64,000 nt of DNA from NCBI RefSeq assembly GCF_030758415.1, contig NZ_CP132334.1, positions 1,550,001 to 1,614,000 on the forward strand. The letters run 5' to 3'. Shown piece by piece: positions 62,938 through 64,000 of this stretch. This DNA is from Parvularcula sp. IMCC14364 (GTDB taxonomy: Bacteria; Pseudomonadota; Alphaproteobacteria; Caulobacterales; Parvularculaceae). How positions within the stretch are numbered: the stretch's first letter is position 1; each line of letters starts with the position of its first letter. The notes beneath the pieces were generated by a model that saw only the letters and a list, made by a program, of their open reading frames with translations, was not told the DNA's origin and made no database searches. The position numbers were made by a program, and so were the translations under genes.

Positions 62938-64000
62938 ATGCCCCTGAAGACAATCCACATTGCCGGCGCACGTGAACATAACCTCAAGGATATTACGGTT
63001 GATATTCCGCGCGACAAGCTGGTCGTGATTACCGGCCTCTCGGGCTCGGGGAAGTCCTCTCTGGCCTTTGACACCATCTATGCCGAAGGACAGCGGCGCT
63101 ATGTGGAAAGCCTGTCGGCCTATGCACGGCAGTTTCTGGAACTGATGCAGAAACCGGATGTGGACCAGATTGAAGGTCTGTCACCGGCAATTTCCATTGA
63201 GCAGAAAACCACGTCGCGCAATCCGCGCTCAACCGTCGGGACAGTGACGGAAATCTATGACTATATGCGCCTGCTCTGGGCCCGGATCGGCGTGCCCTAT
63301 TCCCCGGCAACAGGCCTGCCGATTACGTCACAGACCGTTTCAGAAATGGTTGACCGACTGATGGGGGAGCCGGAGAAGAGCCGCTTTTACCTGCTGGCCC
63401 CAATCATTCGTGGACGGAAGGGCGAGTATAAAAAAGAGTTCGCTGACCTGATGAAAAAGGGCTTCCAGCGCGTGAAGGTGGATGGCACATTTTACGACAT
63501 CGCGGATGTTCCGGCCCTGAACAAGAAGCTGAAGCACGAAATTGATGTGGTCGTTGACCGGATTGTCATCAAGGACGGCATCGAAAGCCGTTTGGCGGAG
63601 AGTTTTGAAACAGCCCTTGAGCTTGCCGACGGCATCGCCGTGGCTGAAAGTGCTGATAAAAAAGATGATGACGGCAACGCTGAGCGGACGATCTTTTCCG
63701 CGAAGTTCGCCTGCCCTGTCTCTGGCTTTACCATCGACGAGATCGAACCACGCCTTTTCTCTTTCAATAATCCGTTCGGTGCCTGCCCAACCTGTGACGG
63801 GTTGGGCACGCAGATGTTCTTTGATGAGGATCTGGTGGTACCCGACAAGAACAAAACCTTACGTGAGGGCGCGATTGCGGCCTGGTCGAAGACACAAAGC
63901 CCGTATTATACGCAAACGCTTGCGGCGCTGGGGGAGCATTACGGGTTTACCGTTGAAAATACATGGCGTGAGCTGACGAAAAAACAGCAGGACAAGGTTC
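62938..64000 (+). CDS. uvrA: Excinuclease ABC subunit A (partial, open at right edge)
   Basis: UvrA recognises DNA damage for nucleotide-excision repair. From ATG 62938 about 354 codons are visible, starting [20 protein letters not shown], with Walker [20 protein letters not shown] (33 onward) and [19 protein letters not shown]-like signature region. In the first zinc module CPVSGF replaces the usual CPxCGx, so one Cys ligand is Ser, followed by [11 protein letters not shown]. This substitution is frequent in alphaproteobacteria. The gene continues outside the window. A LexA box lies 60 nt upstream. Confidence 0.96.
   Translation, partial: MPLKTIHIAGAREHNLKDITVDIPRDKLVVITGLSGSGKSSLAFDTIYAEGQRRYVESLSAYARQFLELMQKPDVDQIEGLSPAISIEQKTTSRNPRSTVGTVTEIYDYMRLLWARIGVPYSPATGLPITSQTVSEMVDRLMGEPEKSRFYLLAPIIRGRKGEYKKEFADLMKKGFQRVKVDGTFYDIADVPALNKKLKHEIDVVVDRIVIKDGIESRLAESFETALELADGIAVAESADKKDDDGNAERTIFSAKFACPVSGFTIDEIEPRLFSFNNPFGACPTCDGLGTQMFFDEDLVVPDKNKTLREGAIAAWSKTQSPYYTQTLAALGEHYGFTVENTWRELTKKQQDKV

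Overview
The window is chromosomal DNA from an alphaproteobacterium with medium GC content, probably aquatic. The evidence is the gene content and order: anmK divergent from tyrS, an M23 endopeptidase overlapping a bactofilin gene, an amiC-rne pair, an RNase E with a long acidic insert in its S1 domain, the aroQ-accB-accC run, an RF2 with SPY in place of SPF, and a GTTC-N7-GTTC LexA box between ssb and uvrA. A large TonB-dependent receptor and many acyl-CoA genes fit the Hyphomonadaceae/Maricaulales, Parvularculales or Kordiimonadales, but the order cannot be fixed by eye.

Region 1 (1 to about 8.8 kb) is part of an integrated phage-like element that runs off the left edge. Read leftwards it encodes a large terminase, an HNH nuclease, an HK97-fold capsid, a prohead protease, a head-tail connector and a portal, so capsid-to-portal runs in the reverse of the usual HK97 order. 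Small regulators follow (XRE repressor, MerR-like HTH protein). No tail, lysis or integrase gene is visible. A TagO/VasI-like gene lies antisense between terminase and HNH. The set resembles a capsid-forming phage satellite and is the best candidate for an undescribed system here.

Region 2 (8.9 to 38.5 kb) is mostly core genome: a GFA-like protein, DUF3088, AnmK, TyrS, a 1168-residue AsmA-like protein, a BCP peroxiredoxin, a DUF455 ferritin-like protein, M23 endopeptidase plus bactofilin, RF2 with a programmed frameshift, PBP1A, AmiC, RNase E, an M48 protease, a DsbA-like protein, a VOC protein, a TonB-dependent receptor, ThiG/ThiS, and AroQ-AccB-AccC. Cell-wall synthesis and recycling is a recurring theme.

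Region 3 (38.5 to 51.6 kb) is acyl-CoA catabolism. A TetR gene leads a leftward SDR and acyl-CoA dehydrogenase set, and faces a six-gene rightward operon: AtuA-like protein, carboxyltransferase, enoyl-CoA hydratase, biotin carboxylase/BCCP, a TIGR03084-family protein and a histidine phosphatase. The layout matches acyclic-terpene (Atu) or leucine/isovalerate (Liu) type pathways. Two GAGTGATACT repeats, 20 bp apart, sit at the divergent promoter.

Region 4 (51.7 to 56.7 kb) is a compact molybdenum cofactor operon, moaA-moaD-moaE-moaB-moaC-moeA, ending in a YeiH-family membrane protein. Region 5 (56.6 to 64 kb) holds an SDR-hyuA-hyuB operon, DUF6265 and VOC secreted proteins, ssb, and the 5' part of uvrA, which runs off the right edge. 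No rRNA, tRNA, CRISPR array or insertion sequence was recognised.
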